A DNA stretch of 64,000 bases from Mycobacterium xenopi (lineage in GTDB: Bacteria; Actinomycetota; Actinomycetes; Mycobacteriales; Mycobacteriaceae): contig NZ_AP022314.1 of assembly GCF_009936235.1 (NCBI RefSeq), forward strand, positions 4,588,001-4,652,000, in the 5' to 3' direction. Both the position numbers and the translations under genes were made by a program. The notes under the pieces were generated by a model. It had not been told where the DNA came from, made no database searches, and worked only from the letters and a program-made list of their open reading frames with translations. Shown piece after piece: positions 46,261 through 54,044 of the stretch (its first letter is position 1; each line of letters starts with the position of its first letter).

Positions 46261-47003
46261 GTTACAACGCAAGCTTGCGGGTGTGGCGCGGCGACGACGC
46301 CAACGGGGCACTGCAGGACTTCACCGTCGAGGTCAACGAGGGCGAGGTGGTGCTCGACGTCATCCACCGTCTGCAGCAGACTCAAACACCCGACCTCGCG
46401 GTGCGGTGGAACTGCAAAGCGGGCAAGTGCGGGTCGTGTTCGGCGGAGATCAATGGCAGACCGCGGTTGATGTGCATGACCCGGATGTCGACGTTCGCCG
46501 AGGACGAGGTGGTCACCGTCACACCACTACGGACGTTCCCGGTGATTCGCGACCTGGTCACCGATGTGTCGTTCAACTACGAAAAGGCCCGCGAGATCCC
46601 GTCATTCACGCCGCCGAAGGAGCTGCAGCCCGGCGAATACCGGATGGCGCAGGTCGACGTGCAGCGCTCGCAGGAATTCCGAAAGTGCATCGAGTGCTTC
46701 CTGTGCCAAAACGTCTGCCATGTGATCCGCGACCATGAGGAGAACAAGAAGGCCTTCGCCGGCCCTCGGTTCTTCATCCGCCTCGCCGAACTCGAGATGC
46801 ATCCGCTCGACATAGCGGACCGGCGAGACCTTGCCCAGGACGAGGCTGGTCTTGGATACTGCAACATCACCAAGTGTTGCACCGAGGTTTGCCCTGAGAA
46901 CATCAAGATCACCGACAACGCCATCATCCCCATGAAAGAGCGGGTGGCCGACCGCAGGTACGACCCGGTGGTGTGGCTGGGCAACAAGCTGTTTCGCCGG
47001 TAG
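46257..47003 (+). CDS. sdhB: Succinate dehydrogenase iron-sulfur subunit (Sdh1)
   Basis: 248 aa, the same length as Rv0247c. The [2Fe-2S] ligands are in CKAGKCGSCSAEINGRPRLMC (about residues 58-78). The [4Fe-4S] and [3Fe-4S] ligands are in CIECFLCQNVC near residue 145 and CCTEVCPE near residue 205. The subunit passes electrons from the flavoprotein to the membrane anchor and the quinone pool. Confidence 0.95.
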   Translation: MSYNASLRVWRGDDANGALQDFTVEVNEGEVVLDVIHRLQQTQTPDLAVRWNCKAGKCGSCSAEINGRPRLMCMTRMSTFAEDEVVTVTPLRTFPVIRDLVTDVSFNYEKAREIPSFTPPKELQPGEYRMAQVDVQRSQEFRKCIECFLCQNVCHVIRDHEENKKAFAGPRFFIRLAELEMHPLDIADRRDLAQDEAGLGYCNITKCCTEVCPENIKITDNAIIPMKERVADRRYDPVVWLGNKLFRR

Positions 47004-47083
47004 CGTGCCGAGCAGACGTTAAAGCAGGTGTGAGTCGGGTATCCCGCACGAAGGTCCACCGACCAGGCGGAAGGACAAATGCG

Positions 47084-47245
47084 ATGGTCCTACGCGAACC
47101 CACGAGCATCAACGACATTCGCACCGCGATCCGCGAGCTGTCTCGCCGTGCCGACCTCGCCCGCAGGGAGGGACGCCACGAGGACGCCGCCGAGCTCGAG
47201 CAGCGGGTTCAGGGCTACCGCGAAGAGCTCGGCCGGCGGCCCTAG
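47084..47245 (+). CDS. Small conserved-looking protein, 53 aa
   Basis: 53-aa ORF starting MVLREPTSINDIRTAIREL and ending YREELGRRP, with an AAGGAC ribosome-binding-like sequence ten bases upstream. It is highly charged and predicted to be two helices, with a pattern (RRADLARREGRHEDAAELEQ) like a helical hairpin. It lies 80 bases after sdhB on the same strand. Function unknown; composition, start and ribosome binding site favour a real gene. Confidence 0.6.
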   Translation: MVLREPTSINDIRTAIRELSRRADLARREGRHEDAAELEQRVQGYREELGRRP

Positions 47246-47455
47246 CTTCGCGTGCTGGCGGTCGCGGCGGGCTGCAGGGACCCACGGGGCAGGCTAAACA
47301 GCGTCGCCCTCGCGATAGCCCACACTCGGGTTGAACGACACGCCGAGACGTCGCGGAGACGGATCATAAGGCTGTTTGTGGCGTTTAACACACTGGCCTA
47401 GGGTTCGTCGTTTGCGCAGCTCAGAGCGCGTGCTGGGGACGGAATCAGGGCCTTT

Positions 47456-47467
47456 CCAACCGGTTGG
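47456..47467. promoter_or_regulatory. AACnnGTT-type palindrome upstream of fadE5
   Basis: Perfect 12-bp palindrome CCAACCGGTTGG, followed by TTAATTAG. The AAC-n2-GTT core resembles KstR-type TetR operators with one mismatch in the outer positions. Binding protein unknown. Confidence 0.4.
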
Positions 47468-47536
47468 TTAATTAGCCAATGGAATGTAGCTCACATTGGC
47501 TTGCGTTGAAGTTACTGAGCCGTTAAGTTTGGCGCT

Positions 47537-47552
47537 GTTACTGGTGGGTAAC
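47537..47552. promoter_or_regulatory. TetR-type operator candidate upstream of fadE5
   Basis: GTTACTGGTGGGTAAC, inverted arms GTTAC/GTAAC with 6-bp spacer, similar in arms and length to the perfect operator between fadA2 and fabG4 (10 of the central 14 positions). It lies 50 bases before the fadE5 start. Confidence 0.45.
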
Positions 47553-47601
47553 TTAGCCCTAGTACCCAACCGCGAAGTGGCGTTCTCATCGAGGAGGCAA
47601 C

Positions 47602-49437
47602 GTGAGCCACTACAAGAGCAATGTCCGCGACCAGGAGTTCAACCTGTTCGAGGTCTTCGGTGTCGACAAGGTATTCGGCGAAGGCCCCTACAGCGACCTG
47701 GACGTGGACACGGCCCGCGAGATGCTGGCGGAGATGAGCCGGCTGGCGGAGGGCCCGATCGCGGAGTCATTCGCCGAAGGCGACCGTAACCCGCCGGTTT
47801 TCGACCCGGAAACCCACTCCGTGACGCTGCCCGAACCGTTCAAGAAGTCGGTGCAGGCGACGCTGGAAGCCGGTTGGGACAAGATCGGTATCGAAGAGGC
47901 TCTGGGCGGCACGCCGATGCCCAAGGCACTGGTCTGGGCGCTACATGAGCACATCCTCGGCGCCAACCCGGCGGTGTGGATGTACGGCGGAGGCGCTGGG
48001 TTCGCCAACATCCTTTACAAGCTCGGCACCGAAGAGCAGAAGAAGTGGGCCATGCTGGCCGCCGAGCGCAACTGGGGCGCCACGATGGTCTTGACCGAGC
48101 CGGACGCCGGTTCCGACGTCGGTGCGGCCCGTACCAAGGCGATCAAGCAGGACGACGGCTCCTGGCACATCGACGGCGTCAAGCGATTCATCACGTCCGC
48201 CGATTCCGGTGATTTGTTCGAGAACATCTTCCACTTGGTGCTGGCCCGCCCGGAGGGCGCCGGCCCGGGTACCAAGGGTCTGTCGCTGTTCTTCGTCCCC
48301 AAGTTCCTGTTCGACCCGGAAACCGGTGAGCCACGTGAGCGCAACGGCGTGTTCGTCACCAACGTCGAACACAAGATGGGCCTGAAAGTATCGGCCACCT
48401 GCGAGCTGGCGTTTGGCCAGCACGGCGTACCGGCTAAGGGCTGGCTAGTCGGCGAGGTGCACAACGGCATCGCGCAGATGTTCGACGTCATCGAGCAGGC
48501 CCGCATGATGGTGGGCACCAAAGCCATCGCGACGCTGTCGACCGGCTACCTGAACGCGCTGGACTACGCCAAGTCGCGCGTGCAGGGCGCCGACATGACC
48601 CAAATGACCGACAAAACCGCGCCGCGGGTGACGATTACCCACCACCCGGACGTCCGCCGGTCACTGATGACGCAGAAGGCCTACGCCGAAGGTCTGCGCG
48701 CGCTGTACACCTACGCTGCGACCTACCAGGACGCCGCGGTGGCCGAAGCAGTGCATGGTGTGGACGCCGAGCTGGCTGTCAAAGTCAACGATCTGCTGCT
48801 CCCGGTGGTCAAGGGTGTGGGCTCTGAGCAGGCGTACGCCAAGCTCACCGAGAGCCTGCAAACGCTCGGCGGTTCGGGCTTCCTGCAGGACTATCCGATC
48901 GAGCAGTACATCCGCGACTCGAAGATCGACTCGCTCTATGAAGGCACGACGGCCATCCAGGCGCAGGACTTTTTCTTCCGCAAGATCGTCCGCGACAAGG
49001 GTGTGGCTCTGGCCTACGTGGCCAGCCAGATCGAGGAGTTCGTCAAGAACGAGTCCGGCAATGGCCGGCTGAAGGCTGAACGCGCGCTGCTGGCCACCGC
49101 GTTGGCCGATGTGCAGGCCATGGCCGCCGCGTTGACCGGCTATTTGATGGCCGCCCAGGAGGACATCTCCAGCGTCTACAAGGTGGGCCTGGGTTCGGTG
49201 CGGTTCCTGATGGCTGTCGGTGATCTGCTGATCGGCTGGCTGTTGCAGCGTCAGGCCGCCGTGGCCATGGAGGCCCTCGACCGCGGGGCCGGCGACGCCG
49301 ATCGGGCCTTCTACCAGGGCAAGATCGCGGTGGCATCGTTCTTCGCGAAGAACTTCCTGCCGCTGCTGAGCAGCACCCGCCAGGTGATCGAGTCGATCGA
49401 CAACGAGATCATGGAGCTCGACGAAGCGGCGTTCTAA
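47602..49437 (+). CDS. fadE5: Acyl-CoA dehydrogenase FadE5
   Basis: 611-aa acyl-CoA dehydrogenase, identical in length to Rv0244c, with broad chain-length beta-oxidation activity in mycobacteria. Signatures: MVLTEPDAGSDVGAARTKA near residue 156, EGTTAIQAQDFFFRKIV near residue 450 and a C-terminal extension (residues 490-611) of the FadE5/ACAD10-like type. The start is GTG at 47602, with GAGGAGG eight bases upstream. Followed by a very strong terminator. Confidence 0.95.
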   Translation: MSHYKSNVRDQEFNLFEVFGVDKVFGEGPYSDLDVDTAREMLAEMSRLAEGPIAESFAEGDRNPPVFDPETHSVTLPEPFKKSVQATLEAGWDKIGIEEALGGTPMPKALVWALHEHILGANPAVWMYGGGAGFANILYKLGTEEQKKWAMLAAERNWGATMVLTEPDAGSDVGAARTKAIKQDDGSWHIDGVKRFITSADSGDLFENIFHLVLARPEGAGPGTKGLSLFFVPKFLFDPETGEPRERNGVFVTNVEHKMGLKVSATCELAFGQHGVPAKGWLVGEVHNGIAQMFDVIEQARMMVGTKAIATLSTGYLNALDYAKSRVQGADMTQMTDKTAPRVTITHHPDVRRSLMTQKAYAEGLRALYTYAATYQDAAVAEAVHGVDAELAVKVNDLLLPVVKGVGSEQAYAKLTESLQTLGGSGFLQDYPIEQYIRDSKIDSLYEGTTAIQAQDFFFRKIVRDKGVALAYVASQIEEFVKNESGNGRLKAERALLATALADVQAMAAALTGYLMAAQEDISSVYKVGLGSVRFLMAVGDLLIGWLLQRQAAVAMEALDRGAGDADRAFYQGKIAVASFFAKNFLPLLSSTRQVIESIDNEIMELDEAAF

Positions 49438-49465
49438 GCCTGGCGAGCAGGCACGGCGATGACCT

Positions 49466-49508
49466 AAGAGGCCGCCGCTGGATCCCCTCAGTCCAGCGGC
49501 GGCCTCTT
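49466..49508. terminator. Strong hairpin between fadE5 and fadA2
   Basis: Perfect 17-bp stem AAGAGGCCGCCGCTGGA (49466-49482) with TCCAGCGGCGGCCTCTT (49492-49508) and a 9-base loop. The TCTTCG 3' flank is weakly U-rich. It lies between convergent fadE5 and fadA2 and ends fadE5 transcription. Confidence 0.88.
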
Positions 49509-49632
49509 CGACCAGGGATGCCCCGCGTTGCCATCGGGTCGGGGGTCGGACGACAACACGGAGCTATCCATATTTCGCGTACCCGGGGTCCGGCGTTACT
49601 AAACTTCGCAACGAAATTCGGCGCCCGATGGT

Positions 49633-50997
49633 TCAGGCCTCCAGAATGGCGGCCACGCCCTGCCCACCGGCCGCGCAAATCGAAATCAGCGCGCGCAGCG
49701 GCGTGCCGGCTCCTTCCTTCTGCTCGGCCTTCTTCTCGGCCAGCAGCTTGGCGGTCTGCGCGAGGATACGCCCCCCGGTCGCGGCGAACGGGTGACCGGC
49801 GGCAAGCGATGAACCGTTGACGTTGAGCTTGGACCGGTCGATGGATCCCAGTGCCGCGTCTAAGCCCAGCCGCTGTTTGCAGTACTCCTCGGACTCCAGC
49901 GCCTGCAAATGCGCCAGCACCACCGACGCGAACGCCTCGTGGAACTCGTAGAAGTCGAAGTCCTGCAGGCTCAGTCCGTTCCGCGCCAGCAACCTGGGGA
50001 TGGCGTAGGTCGGCGCCATCAGCAGCCCGTCGTTGCCGCTGACGTAGTCCACCGCGGCGGTCTCGGCATCGACGAAGTAGGCCAGCGGCGCCAGGGAGTG
50101 CTGGGCAGCCCAGTCTTCGCTGGCAAGCAGCGTGACCGAGGCACCGTCGGTCAGCGGCGTGGAGTTGCCCGCCGTCATCGTCGCGTCGCCGGCCCTCACC
50201 CCGAACACCGGCTTGAGCTGGGCCAGCTTCTCTACCGACGCGTCGGGGCGCATGTTGTCGTCGCGGTACAGCCCCAAGAACGGGGTGACGAGGTCATCGA
50301 AGAAGCCGCGGTCGTAAGCGGCGGCCATGTTGCGGTGGCTGGCGACGGCGAGTTCGTCCTGGTCGACTCGTTTGATGCCCATCTGCTTGGTGGTGATGGC
50401 CTGGTGTTCACCCATCGACAACCCGGTGCGGGGTTCGGCGTTCACCGGGATCTCCACACCGAGGGTGGCGGGCAGCGTGCCCACCAGCCTGAGCCGCTCG
50501 AGGTTGGACGTGGACCGGCGCAGCTTCAGCAGCGTGCGACGCAGGCTGTCGCCCAGACCGATCGGTGGATCCGACGTGGTGTCGACACCGCCCGCGGCGG
50601 CCACCTCGTAGCGGCCGGCAGCGATGCCGTCGGCCGCGGCGATTGCCGCCTGCAACCCGGTCCCGCAGGCCTGCTGCATGTCGATGGCCGGCGTGTGCGG
50701 CGAGAGGGCCGATCCCAGTACGCATTCCCGCATCAGGTTGAAGTCGCGACTGTGCTTGAGCACCGCGCCACCGATCACCGCGCCGAGTTGTTCACCGGCA
50801 AGATTGAAACGATCCACCAAGCCGCTCAGCGCAGCAGTGAACATGTCCTGGTTCGATGCGTCGGCGTACGCGCCGTCGGACCGTGCGAACGGAATACGAT
50901 TGCCACCCAGCACGGCGACGCGTCGCCGCGACTGCATACTTTTGTTGGCAGGCTGGTTAGTTATCTGAGAACTTGTCGAAGTGCTTGCAGGGGCCAC
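49633..50997 (-). CDS. fadA2: Acetyl-CoA acyltransferase (thiolase) FadA2
   Basis: Thiolase catalysing the last step of beta-oxidation. Catalytic Cys in MQQACGTGLQAA near residue 105; His and second Cys in NGSSLAAGHPFAATGGR and ISICAAGGQGVA near the C terminus. The start is taken at the GTG at 50997 (454 aa) because GGAGAC lies six bases upstream; an ATG at 51045 would add 16 residues. The M. tuberculosis homologue Rv0243 has 440 aa and shares RRRVAVLGGNRIPFARS. It is divergent from fabG4. Confidence 0.92.
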   Translation of the reverse strand: MAPASTSTSSQITNQPANKSMQSRRRVAVLGGNRIPFARSDGAYADASNQDMFTAALSGLVDRFNLAGEQLGAVIGGAVLKHSRDFNLMRECVLGSALSPHTPAIDMQQACGTGLQAAIAAADGIAAGRYEVAAAGGVDTTSDPPIGLGDSLRRTLLKLRRSTSNLERLRLVGTLPATLGVEIPVNAEPRTGLSMGEHQAITTKQMGIKRVDQDELAVASHRNMAAAYDRGFFDDLVTPFLGLYRDDNMRPDASVEKLAQLKPVFGVRAGDATMTAGNSTPLTDGASVTLLASEDWAAQHSLAPLAYFVDAETAAVDYVSGNDGLLMAPTYAIPRLLARNGLSLQDFDFYEFHEAFASVVLAHLQALESEEYCKQRLGLDAALGSIDRSKLNVNGSSLAAGHPFAATGGRILAQTAKLLAEKKAEQKEGAGTPLRALISICAAGGQGVAAILEA

Positions 50998-51058
50998 GTT
51001 TGTCTCCGTGTCGTCAGTTGGGATTGGTCCGCCGATGAGGGCCATACTACCCACCGTT

Positions 51059-51074
51059 CTTACTCTGGAGTAAG
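51059..51074. promoter_or_regulatory. Perfect palindromic operator between fadA2 and fabG4
   Basis: CTTACTC-TG-GAGTAAG: 7-bp perfect arms with 2-bp spacer, in the divergent promoter region 62 bases from the fadA2 start and 45 from fabG4. A near copy (13 of 16) lies upstream of the local tetR gene at 54005-54020, so that regulator is the likely binder. Confidence 0.6.
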
Positions 51075-51118
51075 TTCGTCGTTGGTTACGAGATACGTCC
51101 ACAACGGAAGGCAGCTCA

Positions 51119-52483
51119 GTGGCCCCTAAGCTTTCATCCGATCTATTCTCGCAGGTCGTCAACTCCGGTCCTGGGTCGTTTCTGGCCAAGCAGCTCGGAA
51201 TTCCACAACCCCCGCCGCTGCGCCGCTACCGGGTAGGTGATCCGCCACTCGACGGATCTTTGCTGATCGGCGGGGAAGGCCGGGTGGTCGAGCCGCTGCG
51301 CACCGCACTGGACAGAGACTACGAGGTGGTAAGCGCCAACCTCGGCGGTCGCTGGGCCGACTTGTTCGGCGGCCTCGTTTTCGACGCCACCGGGATCACC
51401 GCGCCGACCGGGTTGAAAGCGCTGCACCAGTTTTTCGCCCCGCTGCTGCGCAACCTAGGCGCCTGTGGCCGCGTTGTCGTCGTCGGCACCACTCCTGAGG
51501 CAGCCGCGAGCCCCGACGAGCGAATCGCGCAGCGTGCGCTGGAGGGTTTCACCCGCTCGCTGGGCAAGGAATTACGGCGGGGAGCAACCGCTCAGTTGGT
51601 CTACCTTTCCCCGGACGCCAAACCAGCGGCAACCGGCCTGGAGTCGACGATGCGGTTCCTCTTGTCGGCGAAATCGGCATACGTTGATGGCCAAGTGTTT
51701 TACGTCGGAGCAGCCGATGCCACACCCCCGGCCGACTGGGACCGCCCGCTCGACGGCAAAGTCGCGGTGGTGACCGGCGCTGCCCGCGGCATCGGCGCGA
51801 CGATCGCCGAGGTGTTGGCCCGCGACGGAGCCCGAGTGGTCGCGATTGACGTGGACGCCGCGGCCGACGCGCTCACCGAGACCGCGAGCCGCGTCGGCGG
51901 CACGGCGCTCACCCTCGACGTCACCGCCGCCGATGCCGTCGACCAGATCACCCAGCATCTGCGCGACCATCACAACGGGCGCACCGACATCCTGGTCAAC
52001 AATGCCGGCATCACCCGCGACAAGCTGCTGGTCAACATGGACGGTGATCGTTGGGACGCGGTCATGGCTGTGAATTTGCTTGCGCCGCTTCGTCTTACCG
52101 AAGGACTGGTGGGCAATGGTTGTATCGGCGAGGGCGGTCGGGTGATCGGGCTGTCCTCGGTGGCCGGTATCGCCGGCAACCGGGGGCAGACGAACTACGC
52201 CACCAGCAAGGCCGGCATGATTGGCATCACCCAAGCGCTGGCGCCCGCCCTCGCTGAGAAGGGCATCACGATCAACGCCGTCGCGCCGGGATTTATCGAA
52301 ACCCAAATGACCGCGGCGATCCCACTGGCCACCCGCGAGGTGGGCCGGCGCCTGAATTCGCTGCTGCAGGGTGGACAGCCGGTCGACGTGGCGGAAACCA
52401 TCGCCTATTTCGCCAACCCTGCGTCGAATGCCATAACCGGCAACGTCATTCGCGTTTGCGGCCAAGCAATGATGGGTGCTTGA
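51119..52483 (+). CDS. fabG4: 3-oxoacyl-[acyl-carrier-protein]/CoA reductase FabG4
   Basis: 454-aa high-molecular-weight SDR, identical in length to Rv0242c. Residues 1-200 form the flavodoxin-like N-terminal domain of FabG4; the Rossmann SDR unit starts at VAVVTGAARGIGATIAEVL near residue 218, with NNAGITRDKLLVNM, the serine of LSSVAGIAGNRGQ and the tyrosine/lysine of TNYATSKAG. It reduces 3-oxoacyl-CoA/ACP with NADH. It begins GTG at 51119 and is followed by htdX in five bases. Confidence 0.95.
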   Translation: MAPKLSSDLFSQVVNSGPGSFLAKQLGIPQPPPLRRYRVGDPPLDGSLLIGGEGRVVEPLRTALDRDYEVVSANLGGRWADLFGGLVFDATGITAPTGLKALHQFFAPLLRNLGACGRVVVVGTTPEAAASPDERIAQRALEGFTRSLGKELRRGATAQLVYLSPDAKPAATGLESTMRFLLSAKSAYVDGQVFYVGAADATPPADWDRPLDGKVAVVTGAARGIGATIAEVLARDGARVVAIDVDAAADALTETASRVGGTALTLDVTAADAVDQITQHLRDHHNGRTDILVNNAGITRDKLLVNMDGDRWDAVMAVNLLAPLRLTEGLVGNGCIGEGGRVIGLSSVAGIAGNRGQTNYATSKAGMIGITQALAPALAEKGITINAVAPGFIETQMTAAIPLATREVGRRLNSLLQGGQPVDVAETIAYFANPASNAITGNVIRVCGQAMMGA

Positions 52484-52488
52484 GCGCC

Positions 52489-53331
52489 ATGACGCAACCC
52501 AGTGGACTGAAGAACATGCTGCGCGCGGCGGCGGGGGCGTTGCCGGTGGTTCCCCGTGACGACCGGCTGCCCGACCGCACGATCAAGGTCGACGATGTGT
52601 CGATTGACCGCGCACATGTGGCGGCCTATGCTGCGGTCACCGGTCTCCGCTACCGCGACACTGTGCCGCTGACCTATCCGTTCGTATTGGCCTTCCCGGC
52701 AGTGATGTCCCTGGTCACGTCATTCGACTTTCCTTTTGCCGCAATAGGAGCCATCCACACCGAAAACCACATCACCCAATACCGCCCGATCGCGGTGACC
52801 GACAGCGTCGGCGTCAAGGTGCACGCGGAGAACCTGCGCGAACACCGCAAGGGCTTGCTGGTCGATCTGGTGACCGACGTCAGTGTCGGCACCGACACCG
52901 CGTGGCATCAAGTGACGACCTTCCTGCATCAGCAGCGCACCAGCTTGTCCGATGAGCCCAAACCACCACCGCAGAAGCAGCCGAAGCTGCCGCCCCCCAG
53001 TGCGGTGCTGCGAATAACCCCCAGACAGATTCGCCGCTATGCGGCGGTCAGCGGCGACCATAATCCGATTCACACCAACCCGATCGCTGCCAAGCTGTTC
53101 GGCTTCCCAACCGTCATCGCACACGGAATGTTCAGTGCCGCAGCGGTATTGGCCAACGTCGAGGGCCGTCTTCCGGGCGCCGTGAGCTATTCGGTGAGGT
53201 TCGGCAAACCGATGGTGCTGCCCACCCGGGCAGGCCTGTACGTTGACCGCGTCGACGACGGCTGGGAACTTGCGCTGCGCAACCTCACCAAGCGCTATCC
53301 CTACCTCACCGGCGCAGTTCGCTCGCTCTAA
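52489..53331 (+). CDS. htdX: MaoC-like (3R)-hydroxyacyl thioester dehydratase HtdX
   Basis: 280 aa, the length of Rv0241c. Double hot-dog protein; the hydratase-2 motif GDHNPIHTNPIAAKLFGFP is near residue 190, followed by VIAHGMFSAAAVLANVEGRL. With FabG4 it can supply successive reduction and dehydration steps of fatty-acid synthesis or chain modification. Start ATG at 52489 with family text SGLKNMLRAAAGALP; a longer frame begins inside fabG4. It converges on a tetR gene, with overlapping 3' ends. Confidence 0.93.
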   Translation: MTQPSGLKNMLRAAAGALPVVPRDDRLPDRTIKVDDVSIDRAHVAAYAAVTGLRYRDTVPLTYPFVLAFPAVMSLVTSFDFPFAAIGAIHTENHITQYRPIAVTDSVGVKVHAENLREHRKGLLVDLVTDVSVGTDTAWHQVTTFLHQQRTSLSDEPKPPPQKQPKLPPPSAVLRITPRQIRRYAAVSGDHNPIHTNPIAAKLFGFPTVIAHGMFSAAAVLANVEGRLPGAVSYSVRFGKPMVLPTRAGLYVDRVDDGWELALRNLTKRYPYLTGAVRSL

Positions 53332-53966
53332 CCGGAGCCGGCGGCGAGTTTGGACGCAGTGTCGACGTCCCGGTCGGCTGGCCCGCCTTTGAGGCCGCGC
53401 CAGAACAGGTTGATCATCAGTTCGGCGGCTTCGTCGACGTCGGTGTCCCCGGTGCTGAGCCGGGTCGCCACCGCCTCACCGGCTCCGACCAATGCCACGG
53501 CCATCATCTCGAAGTCGGTATCGGGGTCAGGGTTGCGAGTGCCCGCCCGCAGCAAGTCGGCGACCAATTCGATAATCCGCTCGCGGCCCTCCCGCACAGT
53601 TTGGGCGAATGCCTGCGAACTGGTGGCCTGAGTGTACATGACGATCCACGAAGCCCGGTTGGCGTCGATGTAGCGCAGGAACGCGACAATAGTGTTGCGC
53701 AGCAAGTCCTTCGGGCTCTGCTTTAGATCGATCTCCTCGCGGACCCCGTCGATGAACCGCGTCAGCTCGCGGTTCAGGCAGGCGCCGAAAAGCTCCTCCT
53801 TGGACCCGTAGTACAGGTAAAGCATCGGCTTGGAGATCTCGGCCTTGGCGGCGATCGCGTCCATCGAGGTCTCGTGGTAGCCGTTGACCGAAAACATCTG
53901 GACGGCAGCATCGAGCATCTGTTGCTCGCGGACAGCACGCGGCAACCGTTTGGTACCACCGGCCAT
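53328..53966 (-). CDS. TetR-family regulator (Rv0238-like)
   Basis: 212-aa TetR regulator. DNA-binding domain at residues 8-60 (REQQMLDAAVQMFSVNGYHE and DAIAAKAEISKPMLYLYYGSKEELF). The C-terminal ligand domain begins near residue 70. Upstream of its start lies GTGACTCCAGGGTAAG (54005-54020), a near match to the perfect palindrome in the fadA2-fabG4 promoter, so it probably represses itself and those genes. The last 4 bases overlap htdX. Confidence 0.9.
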   Translation of the reverse strand: MAGGTKRLPRAVREQQMLDAAVQMFSVNGYHETSMDAIAAKAEISKPMLYLYYGSKEELFGACLNRELTRFIDGVREEIDLKQSPKDLLRNTIVAFLRYIDANRASWIVMYTQATSSQAFAQTVREGRERIIELVADLLRAGTRNPDPDTDFEMMAVALVGAGEAVATRLSTGDTDVDEAAELMINLFWRGLKGGPADRDVDTASKLAAGSG

Positions 53967-54004
53967 GCGCTGTCCTTCGTGATCTGGCTAATTTTCGGAC
54001 GTAT

Positions 54005-54020
54005 GTGACTCCAGGGTAAG
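54005..54020. promoter_or_regulatory. Autoregulatory operator candidate upstream of tetR
   Basis: GTGACTCCAGGGTAAG matches the reverse strand of the 51059-51074 palindrome at 13 of 16 positions and lies about 40 bases upstream of the tetR start. Confidence 0.5.
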
Positions 54021-54044
54021 CAACGGGCTTGCCGCCCACATGCG

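Larger units (their letters stand above)
47246..47601. other. Intergenic region upstream of fadE5
   Basis: 356 bp without a credible gene. It contains two palindromes (47456-47467 and 47537-47552) and the strong ribosome binding site GAGGAGG before the fadE5 GTG start. Confidence 0.55.

Noticed and set aside
44788..46311. 507-codon minus-strand ORF opposite sdhA
   Set aside because: Antisense shadow of sdhA with no recognisable motif.
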